Shown here piece after piece: positions 10,265-22,646 of a stretch of 64,000 bases of DNA (its first letter is position 1; the number at the start of each line of letters is the position of its first letter). Source of the stretch: Zanthoxylum bungeanum (taxonomy: Eukaryota; Streptophyta; Magnoliopsida; Sapindales; Rutaceae). The translations under genes and the position numbers were made by a program. The notes beneath the pieces are model-generated. The model did not search any database. It saw only the letters and a program-made list of their open reading frames with translations, and was not told the DNA's origin. The DNA lies in assembly GCA_019454045.1 (NCBI GenBank), contig SKCR01010140.1, positions 124,001 through 188,000 on the forward strand. The letters run 5' to 3'.

Positions 10265-12404
10265 TATAAGACACAGAAACTGGGCGACGCATGCTGTTCC
10301 GGGTTCGCGGCCCGGTTGGGAGTACGGAGTAGCCCACGGGGGACTAAACCGGAGAATAATTGAGTCGCCACCGGGTGTGAACCGGGAAAATGATTTAAGG
10401 TCGCACTCACCCCTCGCAATGGAAGACCTCAAACCGTTGGGTTCGGAATGGTCCCTTACTTATGTCATTTGTAATGAATGAATTTGTGCAATTTTAACCA
10501 AGTCTACTCGACATACATATTGGTCAAAGTAGTATAAATTCTTATAAAGCCTAAATCTAGGTTTGCATGCTTCAAAAGTAAACTTTCATAATGGCAAACA
10601 CATGATATCACACAATAAGCATGTTGAATAAATACGACTTAAACATAATGTAAATTAAGCTCATATTGCGAAAGAAAATAACTAAGTCATGCTAAAAATA
10701 AAATAACCTTCTAACGGTCAAATCATGCTCGAATACAAGTTTGGATGAAATGAAATATGTGAATCTCTCAAGTGGTACGGGGCATTATATCCCGAGTGCA
10801 AACCATAATACCGTCCATTCGAATTCGGCTACGGAATTTATGTCTGGGTTTCCATCCAATATACCACAAAAGGAACACATATTCCATTCACCCGAAATCA
10901 CATCATATACTGATTCATAATTCTCATGCGACGAAAAGTAAGTTACATGCTTTTCTAAGGTACTAATTTACATAAAATAAATTAAATAACATGCTAAACT
11001 AATTATTCATGCTAAGCACATAAAATACATTTCCTAAGCTATTATTTCATGTGAACTAATTCAAACAACATGCTAATCTAATTATTCATACTAAACACAT
11101 AAAATACATTTCCTAAGCTATTATTTCATGTGAATAAATTCCATACAACATACCAAACTAATTATTCATGCTAAATACATAAAATACATTTCCTAAGCTA
11201 TTATTTCATGTGAATAAATTCCATACAACATACCAAACTAATTATTCATGCTAAACACATGAAATACATTTCCTAAGCTATTATTTCATGTGAGTAAATT
11301 CCATAATATAAACCCTCAGGTCTAACCTTTTGTGTCGTTCTTTGGAGATGCGTTATACGGCCGTCGGAGAGGCTAAGACACTGTGATCCCACCGGTCCGC
11401 TGCTTTGATGTTTTTGCTTGTTGTTTCGCTGTTTCGTCCGCCGTTTCCACTTCGTTTCACTGCGATTCAGGTCACCACACTTTGCTCACTGGTTTGCAGT
11501 GAATTAGGGGCTGTTTTGGTGATGGTTTGGGTGCAAGTTGAGAGGCTAAAACTGGGCAGAATGTGCGCTGTTTCCAAGGGCCGAATAGGGTCAATTTGTG
11601 CACTATTTTGAAGGCTAAATGAGGGGTGATTTGGGCGCAGGTTGAGAGGCAGTGAGGGGGCTGATCCAGAGGCAATTAAGGGCGTGACTTGAAGAGAGAG
11701 CAAAAGGCTGTTTTGGATCTTCAAATGCTTAAGTATTTGGTTAATGTATGCTCGGTGTTTCAAGGCAGAAAATGAGAGTTTATATAGGCAAATAAAGTGA
11801 GTATTAATTAGGTAGGCCAAGGGTAATTAATTTGATACACTAGCTTTGTTGACAGAGGAAGGGAAAGTTGATGATAATTGTGATCTTTGTTGAATATACA
11901 AGAAATGTGATGGAAAATAAAGAAAAGGAAAATTAAATGGTGATGGTTGTGGGGTTGATGGCTTAAATGGTGTGGGGTTGATCAATTAATGGCTTGGAAA
12001 ATTGATATCAAGGTAAAAGTTTGGTCAAAGGTGTAAAGTAAGTTGGTAGAAAGGTAAATCATGTTTGAATAGTGGATGGAGGGGTGAATATGATGTCATG
12101 GGCATGGGCTTCTTGGATGGTGGGCTTGGTGTTTGATTTGTTTTGATTTCATGGGCTTTGGATGTGGGTTTAGGTGTTTAGGTGGGCTTAGAGTGGTTTG
12201 CGGTGATTTCGGGCCAAAGACATGCCTCAAAATGAAGATTTAACAAGCGAACTCCGAGCGAACTCAACGAAATAAAACCAATGATATGTCAACTCTTGAC
12301 TTCTCCTTTCCGACGACCGTTTTCCGCTACTTCCACGACTTAAAGGTAGTGCCTCCTTACGAGACTCCTCATCGGGTTTGGTATGCAAAAATGCAATGCC
12401 TACA
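10265..12404 (-). repeat. 5' LTR of Tat-like element
   Basis: Matches 3689-5821 over its length with scattered substitutions and a short insertion near 12170. The outer end TACA is intact. The inner end reads TATAAG where the other copy has TGTAGA, so the terminal dinucleotide has mutated. TATATAAA on the minus strand lies at 11779-11786. Confidence 0.9.
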
Positions 12405-12409
12405 ATTAC

Positions 12410-12907
12410 CCCTATTAATCAAGATTGTACACATGATACGAAAATATATGTTACGGTATTCTCTCATTTTCCATGGAGCGTATGTCTCAAAACAATATTA
12501 TACATATGATAGTTCAGATAATCACAATATTCAACTTACATTTGACATTAAGTGAAATAAACTTATTCACCTTAGGTCATATCATAAAGAAAGTGACCCT
12601 ATAACGACATTACATAATTTTCAAGCTTGAGCTCTTTTAAATTATCACTCAGACAATAAGCTTAAAAATTTGTCTCATCTTCTCTTATCACAAAGTAATA
12701 AAGGCGATTGTCCATGTGAAAGGACCAATCATTCACTTGTCCGAAATATTTCTCATACTAACTAATATTATATTTGTTTAAATATGTTTTCACATAGTAA
12801 AATCTAAGCATTAAGCACAAATATCAATGAGTATTAACATCAGTAAATATTCTTGGGAAAAAATCATCATGAAATGAAATCATATTAACATTCATGATAT
12901 AATATCA
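12410..12907. other. AT-rich stretch without gene
   Basis: It lies between the Tat-like element and the copia pol fragment. No domain, tandem repeat or LTR partner was recognised in the window. It may be the remaining leader or LTR of the copia into which the Tat-like element inserted. Confidence 0.4.
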
Positions 12908-14303
12908 TTATTCAATAAGAAAACATAGATTTTTTCTCATCCAAACCTCCCCCCAATTAGACTCGGTATAACCTTGTAATCGTAGACCATTCTCTTGATA
13001 GCATAATGGGTAATCGGTTGTCCATTTTAGATACCTTAATATTATTTTCACTAAATTCCAATGTGTTGGTCCATGATTGGATTGGTGTCTACTTACTATT
13101 TCAATAGCGAAACAAATATCAGGTCTCATACATAATATTGCGTACATTAAACTTCCAACAACATTTGAATAAGGAACTTTCTTCATTTGTTCCTTTTCAT
13201 GTGGAGTCCCTGAAGACAATCTATGATTTAAAGTTTCAATTTTCGTGATAGGAGTATCAATGGGTTTGGAAGCCTACATTGGAAGCGTTCAAGAATTTTA
13301 TTTATATATGACTCTTATGAAATAGATAATAATTTCTTTGAATGATTTCTTGAGATCTTAACTGCAAGAATATATGCAGCTTCACCCATATCTTTCATCT
13401 TGAAGTTAAATGATAACCATCTTTTGATGTGCTTTACAAACTCTTTATCATTTCCGGCTATAAGTATATCATCCACATACAAAGATAAGATAATGAACTT
13501 AAATTTATCTCTCTTGGTGTACACACAATGATCCTCATCGATCATTATGAAATCATTTGAAATGATTGTATTGTGGAATCATATATATTATTGTCTAGAT
13601 GACTGCTTAAGACCATATATAGACTGCAAAAGTCTACATACTTTCTACTTTTTAGTTTCTTTTATGAAACCTACAGATTGTTCCATGCAGATTTCTTCGT
13701 CAAGTTCTCCATTAAGAAAAACAGTATTTACATTCATTTGATGTATTTATAGATCCATGCTCGCTACTATAGCTATGATCAAGGGAATTTAGGTAAACCT
13801 TACAATATGTGAAAATGTCCATTCGTAGTCAATTCCTTCCTGTTGTGTATACCCTTTTCGCTACAAGTTGTGCTTTATATCTTTTGAAATTGCCATGAGC
13901 ATTACGCTTTATTTTAAGAACTCATTTGTTATTGATGGCTTTGCGTCCTTTGGGTAGATCAACCACTTCCCAAACTTGATTAGAGTCTCTTTTATGTTTC
14001 TTGGTTCTTCATTTTTTGAGGTAGAATCATAAAAAACTCTCATTTGATATCGAAACGATGTGGAGAAATACCTACACGATTACTACATCATAATTGGGAT
14101 TCTGGTTGTGGAATTATATATCGGCCAAAATTCCTACTTAGTACTTTAGCTATAATAATAGAGGGGGCATATTGGGTCGAGTTGGGAATGGTTGTCTTAA
14201 TGAATGATTGGTCTTCTTCTTCAGAAGGGGTTAAAGTGGTGTCGAGGTTGGTATCACCAACTTTGGCTTCTAGGTCAACGGGAGCAGTAGAGCTTGATGA
14301 GAG
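12908..14303 (-). pseudogene. Broken Ty1/copia pol fragment (linker, RT, start of RNase H)
   Basis: Reading on the minus strand, an integrase-RT linker rich in Ser/Glu (about 14300-14050) leads into RT. RT shows NVNTVFLNGELDEE (about 13735-13700), an IYGLKQS-like block, and YVDDIL at about 13462-13479, the reverse-transcriptase catalytic motif. After this come the RPDICFAI block and GYTESNWG (about 12965), the beginning of RNase H, where the frame ends. There are several stops and frame changes. The family differs from the copia element to its right. The right end is cut exactly at the LTR of that element, so the neighbour probably inserted into it. Confidence 0.75.
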
Positions 14304-16175
14304 TGTTAGTCTCTAAGACATGCCACAAGATCCTAAACATGATTCTATGTGTGAAATTAACAAGAAAAGTGGCGGAATCACTTACATTGTTCTTGGAGAA
14401 ATTCGAAATTTTACTCTTTTGGATGAAGCTCCAAGCTTGTTGTTTGTGTTGTTTAAGCCTTGGGTGAGTTTCCCTAACACCTCAAATAACTCCCCAAGTG
14501 CTAGCTTTGAGAAATTTTTGAAGAAAAAATTTCTTCCAAGTGAGAGATGAATTCGGCAATTTGAGAAAAAAGAGAAGAGAGTGAATAGTCAATTCAAGAC
14601 TTGGTTGGTGTGTGTGTTAAAGCATCCAATTAATAAAGCCAACTATTTCCATCAAAGTTAAGACATTTGATGTAAGTCAAGTGGTCCCACCACTTTTTAA
14701 ATTCAAAATTTAGGTTGGCTTCTCCAACACACAACTAAGCTTGGGCCCGAGTTCGTTTAATTCCGAATTAAATGAATTTGTCGCTCGACATAATGAAATC
14801 CAATTTAATTAAATAATTACGCCTCGCAAAATTATTACGATAATCTCTTTCGAATTAATTCTAAATTAATTCGTTCGCCCGAATTAAAATCCAAATTTAA
14901 TTTCGTATTGAAATCCGATTTCAATTAATATATCTGATATATTATTTTAGCCCTAAATAAATAAATTAAATAGAAAAATTCAATTTAACTAATAAATTTA
15001 TTTTATCGATTAATTTTAAATTAATCGCGTTCTCTCTTCTATACGAATTTAATCCCAGATTAATTTTTGCCGCAATTAATCCCAGATTAATTTTCTCTCT
15101 CAAAATTAATCTCATATTAATTCTATTCGAGTCAAATGTCATTGGTGAATCTTTGGGAAGTGACCCAAGAGATTCTTGGATATGTTGGCAGTAAATACGA
15201 TTATCGGACTATCCGAACACATGCGTACTCCGTACCATGTTCTCACCGATTTACAAGACATGGTTGGCTTCTAGCAAAGCACCGTGCCTACCCAATTCTC
15301 CAGAAATATCCGCCGAGGAATATTATATGTATCAGACGTAGTAATACTAATGTTATGTAATACGTAATACAATCCATTATCGGATGTCACATGCTAGGCC
15401 TAGGGCTGGCTCTGTGTCTGCTCCGTACGAAGTATATATCATATCCCGAGTAACTAGTCTCTGTAATCGGAAAGTCATGACCTAGTCATACTTTCTCGAT
15501 AGCTGCAGCTTTTAAGAGTACTAGTTATGTATCATGTGTGACCATCATCTCCATATAACTGAAGTGATACTCTCATCTTGACATCACATCCAATACACTA
15601 TGATTCCCAGTAAACCCAATACAGGCGTACACAGAACCTGTTAAAGCTCCGGACGACCAATACTAAAGTAAACTGATTGTCGTAAGTAATAGCGACGTAA
15701 GTCTCAAGTTAAAGATCACATACAACTACCTTGATTCGGATTCCCATAGACACATAGTCATACTACTAATGGGATTCTGAGTGGGTCTATCCAGAACGGA
15801 CTATTCCCAGTCCAACGGCTAACAGAACCTCTTATAACACTTGCATAAGTATCCAATACCTTAATATATGAGAACTATGCCGTCAAGCTTCCATAACGCG
15901 CACAAGTGTAATACTAGTCTATTCCGCATTATCAATGTCCAGTCTCGATAATACTTCGACTATGGATATTTAATGATTAAATCGTTCATGGATTAATACT
16001 GTCTCATATCTTATTAATTCGATTTAATCATATGGACTTTTATCATTAATATATATCCAAGTAATCCAATTATAATAATGATAAAATATCAATTTCCTTT
16101 TGTCACATAGTTAATTAGTACAAAAACACAATGTTCTTTACAAATAGTGATGCTATGGGTCATAATTGTCCAACA
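14304..16175 (-). repeat. 3' LTR of copia element
   Basis: On the minus strand it begins TGTTGGACAATTATGACCC and ends AGAGACTAACA (1,872 bp). The start matches the LTR starts at 49481 and 61800. The U5 part carries a GTAAGT donor-like site (plus coordinates 14380-14385) that is kept in the relatives. Confidence 0.9.
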
Positions 16176-16190
16176 ATCTCCCACTTGGCC
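16176..16190 (-). other. Polypurine tract of copia element
   Basis: Minus strand GGCCAAGTGGGAGAT directly before TGTTGG. The identical tract precedes the 3' LTR of the related copy at 61785-61799. Confidence 0.85.
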
Positions 16191-18061
16191 TATAGTTAAT
16201 CACTTAAGTATCTAACACCTGAACTATGTAGATGTCGCTCAAACTTTTGCTGAGATATAAATTTCGTCAGCGGATCTGTAATGTTATCATCTGATGCGAT
16301 CTTCTCGATCTTCACATCGCCACGATGTATGATCTCACGAATCAGATGAAATCGTCGAAGTACATGCTTGGATCATTGATGAGACTGTGGTTCCTTAGCC
16401 TGTGCGATAGCCCCATTATTGTCATAATACAAAGGTACGAGCTCAGCTGCTAACTGAACTACTCCTAATCCAATTAGGAATTTACGGATCCAAACTACTT
16501 CTTTTGCTGCCTCAGCTGCAGCAATATATTCCACTTCTGTTGTTGAATCAGCAACAGTCTCTTACTTGGAAGATTTCCAGCTCACTGCTCCATTGTTCAA
16601 ACAAAATATGTACCCTGATTGTGACTTACAATCGTCTTTGTCGGTTTGGAAACTTGCATCGGCGAATCCAGTCACCTCAAGTTCTCATTCCCCATAGACT
16701 AAGAAAGCATCTTTAGTTCATCTAAGATACTTAAGGATGTTCTTTACAACAATCCAGTGACCATCACCTGGATCGGCCTGATAGCGACTGCACATGCTCA
16801 AAGCATATGAGACATCAGGTCGCGTACATATCATGGTGTACATGATCGATCCGACTACTGAAGCATACGGGATCTGAATCATTGCATCTCTCTTATCTTG
16901 AGTTTTAGGACACATATCTTTCGATAGAGAGACGCCAAGTGACACCGAAAGCAGCCCCCTCTTGGACTGATCCATGTTGAATCTTTTCAACACTTTGTCA
17001 ATGTACGAGCTCTGGGAGAGTGCCAGCAGCTTTCTAGATCTATTCCGGTAGATACTTATTCATAGAATAGAGGCTGTCTCTCCCAGGTCTTTCATGGAGA
17101 ATTTTAATGAAAGCCAAGCTTTCACCAATTGTAGCATGGGAATGTCATTGCCAAGAAGCAATACATCATCAACGTATAGGACAATGAATGTCAGTGCACT
17201 CCCACTAACCTTCTTATATACACAAGAATCATCTTAATTTTGAATGAAACCATATTTTTTATGATCTCATCAAAACGTTGGTTCCTAGAACGCGATGCTT
17301 GCTTTAATCCATAAATGGATCGGTTTAACTTGAAAACCTTGTTTGCATGTCTTGGTATGACAAAACTATCAGGTTGTTGCATATAAACATCCTCCAAAAG
17401 GTTTCCATTAAGGAAAACGATTTTGAAATCCATATGCCATATTTCATAATCGAAATATGCAGCAATAGCAAGCATTATCCGATTGGATTTAATCATGGCA
17501 ATGGGTGAAGAAGTCTCGTCATAATCGAAACCATGTCGTTGATGATAACCTTTAGCTACAAGCCTAGCTTTGTACGTTTGTATGTTGCCTTCCATGTCTG
17601 TCTTCTTCTTGAAGACTCATTTACAACCAATAGGCTTAATGCCTTCTGGTACATCAACCAGTGTCCAAACTTAGTTGGTATACATGGAAGCCTTTAGGAC
17701 TTCATGGCTTCTTGCCATAAAGCGGAGTCGATACCTTGTATCGCTTCCTCATACGTAGCCGGTTCATTTTCCTCAATAAGATTAATGTCTACATGAGGTG
17801 AGATCAGAAACCCATACCTCTCAGGTTATTTTCTGACTCTCTTTGACTTACACGGTTCTTGTGTATTAGAAGATTGTGGAACAGTCTCATCCCTGATGGA
17901 TCATGTTCCGTGAGGGGGTCGGTGCTAGAAACAGTATCACTCCGATTTTCATCGAGTTCTACTTTCCTCCCACTTATCACTACATTCATGAATTCCTTTT
18001 CTAGGAAAACCGCATGAAGAGCAACAAATATTTTGTTCTCTTGTGGGTTGTAGAAATAATA
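16191..18061 (-). pseudogene. Copia reverse transcriptase and RNase H, with stops and a frameshift
   Basis: After an acidic linker (about 18060-17640), RT begins near 17595 with YKARLVAKGYHQ, then MDFKIVFLNGNL, SIYGLKQAS and, after a frame change near 17250, YVDDVLL at about 17170. The RPDVSYAL block is at about 16815. RNase H follows with GFADASF (about 16655) and the STTEVEYIA block (about 16530). Internal stops include one after KYLR (about 16717) and one before ETVADS (about 16565). RT and RNase H copy the genomic RNA into DNA. The domain order integrase before RT is diagnostic of Ty1/copia. Confidence 0.85.
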
Positions 18062-19246
18062 TCATTTCGTTTCCTTAGGGTAATCTACAAATAAGAACTT
18101 ATCCGATTTGGGTTCTAGTTTGGTACTATCCAAACGTTTAACATATGCCCAGCATCCATAAATCTTCAGGAATAAGAAACCCGGTTTATTTCCTATCCAT
18201 ATTTCATATGGAGTCTGTTCAACAGACTTTGATGGAACCTTATTCAAAATAAATATTGCATTGTTTAATGCGTATCCCCAGAAGGAAATCAGTAGCTCTG
18301 TGCGACTCATCATTGACCTTACCATGTCCAACAAAGTTCGGTTTCTCTGTTCGGACACACCGTTCAATTGAGGTGTTCCTGGAGGAGTCCACTGTGAAAG
18401 AATACCATATTCTTTCAAGTAATCTTGAAACTCATTGCTTAAGTATTCTCCACCATGGTCCGACCGTAATGTTTTAATACTTTTGCCAGTCTGTTTTTCT
18501 ACTTCGTGTCGAAACTCTTTGAATTTCTCAAAAGTTTCCGACTTGTGTTTCATAAGATACACATAACCATAACGCGATGCATCATCCGTAAAGGTTATGA
18601 AATATTCATATCCACCTCTAGCCTGGCTAGACATGGGCCCATATACGTCACTATGAACGAGGGCTAACAACTCGGTGGCACGTACACATTTACCACTAAA
18701 AGGTGTTTTAGGCATTTTACCTAACAAACAAGATTCACAGACATCATATGAATTAGGATCATATCCGTCCAAGTATCCATTCTTCGAAAGTGTGGATATA
18801 CGAGTTTTGTTTATGTGTCCCAGACGACAATGCCACAAATAAGTCTCATCTATTTTACTCAATTTGAGCTTTTTGTTTGTCATGTTATATGTTTGAGATT
18901 CGTTCATATTCAAAGTATAAAGACCATTATTCACATCTACTGTACATATCTCAATATCATATTTATAAACAAAACACCCAGTGTTCCCGAATACAAAGGT
19001 ATACCCGCATTGGGTTAAACTAGATACAGAGATGATATTCATAGTCAAACTAGGTACAAAATAACAGTCACCTAATGTAAGTACATGCCCTGAGGGCATA
19101 TTCAAAACATATGTGACAACGGCCAAAACAACGACTCTTGTCTCATTTCTGACTCGCATGCCGATGTCTCCTGAAGCTAGTCTCCTGCTAATCTGCAGAT
19201 CATACACATCAGTAAATATGTGAGTACCACATCCAGTATCAAAAAT
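18062..19246 (-). pseudogene. Copia protease end, GAG-pre-integrase and integrase core
   Basis: Just after the stop at 19247-19249 the frame reads IFDTGCGTHI, the aspartic-protease active site (D-T-G). An open frame from 19207 covers 381 codons. It has a zinc-binding GAG-pre-integrase domain (WHCRLGHI ... CESCLLGK) and then the integrase core: HSDVYGP, RSDHGGEY and the glutamate in NGVSEQRNRT supply the D,D35E triad. The C-terminal YVKRLDSTKLEPKS block is also present. This is the best preserved coding stretch in the window, with all catalytic residues visible, but it cannot be expressed normally because gag upstream is interrupted. Confidence 0.88.
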
Positions 19247-20152
19247 CTAATTTTTAAAACCAGTAGTGGACATGTTTATTTCAATAACAAACATACCTGA
19301 AGCCGGAGCCTTGCCCGCCTTCGCTTCCTTCAAGTCCACCTTGAACTTACGGCAGTCACGCTTCCAGTGACCCCATTTGCCACAATGTAAGCAGACGTCT
19401 TGGGATATGTCATTTGTCTTCCCAGAAGACTGTGACGATTGAGCATTACCCTTCTTTTTCTTCTTATTCTTCTTCTTATTCACACCCCTAGAAGGCTTCG
19501 GCCAAGCCTTGGCCTTCTTGGATGTCGAAGTAAGATACGCCTCACGCTTCTTACCTTTCAGAAGCTCTGGCTCTGCCTCTTTCAACATAGCCATTAACTC
19601 TCCAAGAGTTTTCTCTTGGTTCATCATATTATAGCTCATGATAAACCCGCCCCAGCAGTCGAGCAGAGATTGTAAGATCAAATCTATGGAAGTCTCGACC
19701 TCGAAGGTAATGCCCAGCTGACCCAGCTGTTCAATGTCAGCAATCATCTACGACACATAGTGTTTGACAGATGTACCCTCTGAAATTCGCGAGCGAAAGA
19801 GCTTCTTTTGCAAATCATACTTCTGAAATCTATGATTAGATCTATGAAGATCCTTCAACATCAACATCATATTATAAGGATCCAATCCCTTGTTCTGACG
19901 ACGAAAATGAGGAGTCATTGCAACAAGCATAACAGATTAAGCAGTAAAGTTATCATCACGGTGAGTCTTCCAAAGCTCACGCTCTACTGGCTGCTCAAGT
20001 CCGGGCTCAGGCTCAAGAGGTATATCTATTACATAGAGTAACTTCTCAGCTCCCAGGACTATCCTGAGGTTCATTTCCCAGTCTGGAAAATTTACGTCGT
20101 TAAAGACATTCTCACCCATGATTATGTCTCTAACGCTTATATTTCTAGCCAT
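19247..20152 (-). pseudogene. Copia gag with three in-frame stops
   Basis: From an ATG at 20152 (MARNISVRDI) one frame runs to the protease with stops at 19937-19939, 19748-19750 and 19247-19249. The capsid-like region includes LKDLHRSN and RISEGTSVKHYVS. A lysine-rich segment (about 19490-19440) precedes the CCHC zinc knuckle CLHCGKWGHWKRDC at about 19395-19350. The first two stops sit where glutamine would be expected and the third where tryptophan is usual in WIFDTG. All three can therefore be explained by C-to-T or G-to-A change, as expected from methylated-cytosine decay. No frameshift is needed. Confidence 0.85.
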
Positions 20153-22408
20153 CTTGATTGCTATAGTCCAACTATCCAATCAAATATTTCAGGTACACTC
20201 AAATGCAATGATTACTATAGTCCAACTATATAACCAACTACAAATGGAGTAGTGTTGAGTACAGTCTAACTGTTCAAAGAAAACAATAAAATAATATTAG
20301 TCCAACTAATATATATAATAACGAGAAATAATAATAATAATAGAGCGCGTGTATTAGCGAGTATTAAACGAAATTACAAATTTAATAATAGCTTCCCACT
20401 AATTTTCGGCGAGCCTCTAACCCTCCGTTGAGTACTCGGGAAACCTAGTTTCCTAGTGGGATAGGATCCCGTTAAATAATACAGAACCTTGACTTTGGCC
20501 AAAAAGCTTATAAAATTTAACTAGGTAGATCTCTAAGATCAATTGGATCCCATCCAATTCCTAGATCCGGTAGGTGAACATCCAAGTCCGAAATATATAT
20601 CTAATATATTTCCTAACATGTTTCCTCTGAATCAACTAAGCATTGACTTTGGCTCAACAAGCTTAATGATTCCAGTTAAGCGTGACCCATTGACAGTGGG
20701 AAAGCTTCGTAATCCACGTCGATGAACAAGAGTGACCTTGACTTTGGCCAACAAGTCACAATTGCCCAAGACATGAGATATTAACAAAGCTTTCATGGTT
20801 CAAACACATCCACGATAGACAATGATCTTGACTTTGGCCAACAAATCAAAGCCAATCATGGATCTTGAGAGAGAACCACTCAATGGAAGGAAACACTTAA
20901 TATTAAATACGAGGGCATTTTCGTAAATTGGAAACCAATTTATTATCTTTGATTAGGTCTCATCATACACCTTTAAACATGCATTCTAAAAGTGTAATAA
21001 TGTGTTATAAATATAACAATGATATGTGGATGGATATATACAATTTGTTCATAGAACAAATCTCTTTCTTTTCTTTTCTCTCTCCCGCTAGCACTTTACA
21101 TTCTTCTATAAACCCAATTACATAACACTATAAGAAACCTCATTTACATTGAGGGGAATTGGTGAGAAGAGAAATATAATGAGAAAAATAGAGGTGATAG
21201 GCTGGACACGCAGGTCCAATTTCAAATAAATACCATATTTACAACAATTTCCAAAATTGCCCCCACCCATCTAATATCCATCCGATATACATTATTCAAA
21301 CAAATACATCCAAGCATTCACACATAGCATGTTGTAAATCAATCTAATCCAATTAATTAATTATTCAATTAATGACCATCCAATGTTCATACAACAATTT
21401 TATTTGCGCGAGTCCAACTCGTTTAAGAATAAATACTCAAAGTAAGTATTCTTGAATTATATCGAACTATAATATTAAATCCAATTTAAATTGTATTCAA
21501 AACAAATCAAGTTTAATTCCAAATTAAACAATTACACTTATTATAGTAATGCATTTATAGACTTGGATTCCAAATCCAATCCAAATGGTCTCAAAGGCTC
21601 ATTTAGCATCCAATGACATTTCTATTAGGTCCAATGGGCCTTAATTAATTCTTTAGGCAATGACTTTTGGCCATTATGGATCAAGCCCATAATACCTTGG
21701 CACATTTAGGAATCACCCTATGCCATAAATTAATTTTGGCCCATTAGGCCCAATTAGATTATTAAAGGCACAAAAGTCATATTTTGGACTTTTATGGAAA
21801 TAGTTTAGGCCCAATTGGATCCAACCCAATTGTCCACAACCAAACTTGGTCCAACCAAGCCCATTAATCCAAATATAACCAAATTAGCCCAATTAGTATT
21901 TTATGGACTAGTTTCCGTTAATACAATATTTCAAATATTACATTAATTCAATTTAAGTGTAATTAACACAACTAATTAATTAATCTAACATTTCAAAAAT
22001 ATTAATTAATCTAATTAATCATGCTTATCATTCCAATTCATGTCCAACACGAATTTAAGCAAAATCAAGTCTCCAACAACATGCTCATTCACGTCAATTA
22101 CAGGAAAATAACATCCAATTTGATTTCAATCCAATTAAATCAACATTCAACATTTATTTCATGCCATTAACACATCCAAATGTCAAATTTTAAAAAATCA
22201 CCATGAGCTTAAACTAGGGTAGTATTCGACCAATGTAAGGGAATTGGGGAAATTTGATCCAATCAATTTTTCAACAATCCAACAATGCACAACTCTAAGT
22301 TATCATCATCTAACATCAACTAACAACTCAATTTTGAATTTTCATGCTCCAAGCAAAAATCTCTAATTAAAGTTTATGAACCCTAGATTTCCAAATCACA
22401 TTTAGCAA
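20153..22408 (-). other. Copia leader between PBS and gag
   Basis: 2.25 kb without coding potential. It is clearly related to 51460-53312 plus 57780-58240 in the plus-strand copy. It contains the fourfold motif at 20488-20845 and family phrases such as 'cccattggaccta'. Confidence 0.7.
20488..20845 (-). repeat. Fourfold leader motif TTGTTGGCCAAAGTCAAG
   Basis: In plus-strand terms the motif CTTGACTTTGGCCAACAA lies at 20827-20845, 20737-20755, 20641-20660 (variant) and 20488-20505 (variant), 90-155 bp apart. The same set occurs in the same order in the other family member. See findings. Confidence 0.8.
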
Positions 22409-22421
22409 GGCTCTGATACCA
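22409..22421 (-). other. Primer-binding site of copia element
   Basis: Minus strand TGGTATCAGAGCC, the standard initiator tRNA-Met PBS of plant copia elements, lies one base inside the LTR at 22423. Confidence 0.9.
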
Positions 22422-22422
22422 T

Positions 22423-22646
22423 TGTTAGTCTCTAAGACATGCCACAAGATCCTAAACATGATTCTATGTGTGAAATTAACAAGAAAAGTGGCGGAATCAC
22501 TTACATTATTCCTGGAGAAATTCGAAATTTTGCTCATTTGGATGAAGCTCCAAGCTTGTTGTTTGTGTTGTTTAAGCCTTGGGTGGGTTTCCCTAACACC
22601 TCAAATGACTCCCCAAGTGCTAGCTTTGAGAGATTTTTGAAGCAAA
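22423..22646 (-). repeat. Truncated 5' LTR of copia element
   Basis: Matches 14304-14530 from TGTTAGTC onward with about eight substitutions, then similarity stops abruptly near 22646. The missing 1.6 kb are not found elsewhere in the window. Confidence 0.8.

Larger units (their letters stand above)
3684..12409 (-). mobile_element. Non-autonomous Tat/Ogre-like gypsy element with gag only
   Basis: Two LTRs of about 2.13 and 2.14 kb (3689-5821 and 10265-12404) flank 4.4 kb of internal DNA. The 5-bp duplication ATTAC is perfect (3684-3688 and 12405-12409), so both ends belong to a single insertion. PBS (10244-10261) and PPT (5822-5836) show minus-strand orientation. The internal region holds a gag fragment at its 5' side and then only tandem repeats and low-complexity DNA where protease, RT and integrase should be. 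It must have been moved by enzymes of another element. The architecture fits so-called TR-GAG or LARD derivatives of the Tat/Ogre lineage; lineage assignment rests on the PBS and on the gag C-terminus. Confidence 0.85.
14304..22646 (-). mobile_element. Ty1/copia element, minus strand, 5' LTR truncated
   Basis: Order on the minus strand: truncated 5' LTR (22646-22423), PBS (22421-22409), 2.2-kb leader, gag (20152-19250), protease start, integrase (19207-18062), RT and RNase H (to about 16191), PPT (16190-16176) and 3' LTR (16175-14304). The two LTR ends match for about 225 bp at a level I judge above 90 percent. The coding frame is largely continuous with several stops. A second, plus-strand member of the family spans 49481-63742. 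The right-hand truncation may mark where the large copia on the right inserted. Confidence 0.85.

Noticed and set aside
13462..13479. Endogenous pararetrovirus RT suggested by YVDD
   Set aside because: Surrounding blocks (NGELDEE, IYGLKQ, RPDI, linker before RT) are Ty1/copia; no movement or coat protein motifs are present.
22409..22421. tRNA gene fragment
   Set aside because: The match to the initiator tRNA-Met 3' end is only the 13-nt primer-binding site next to an LTR.
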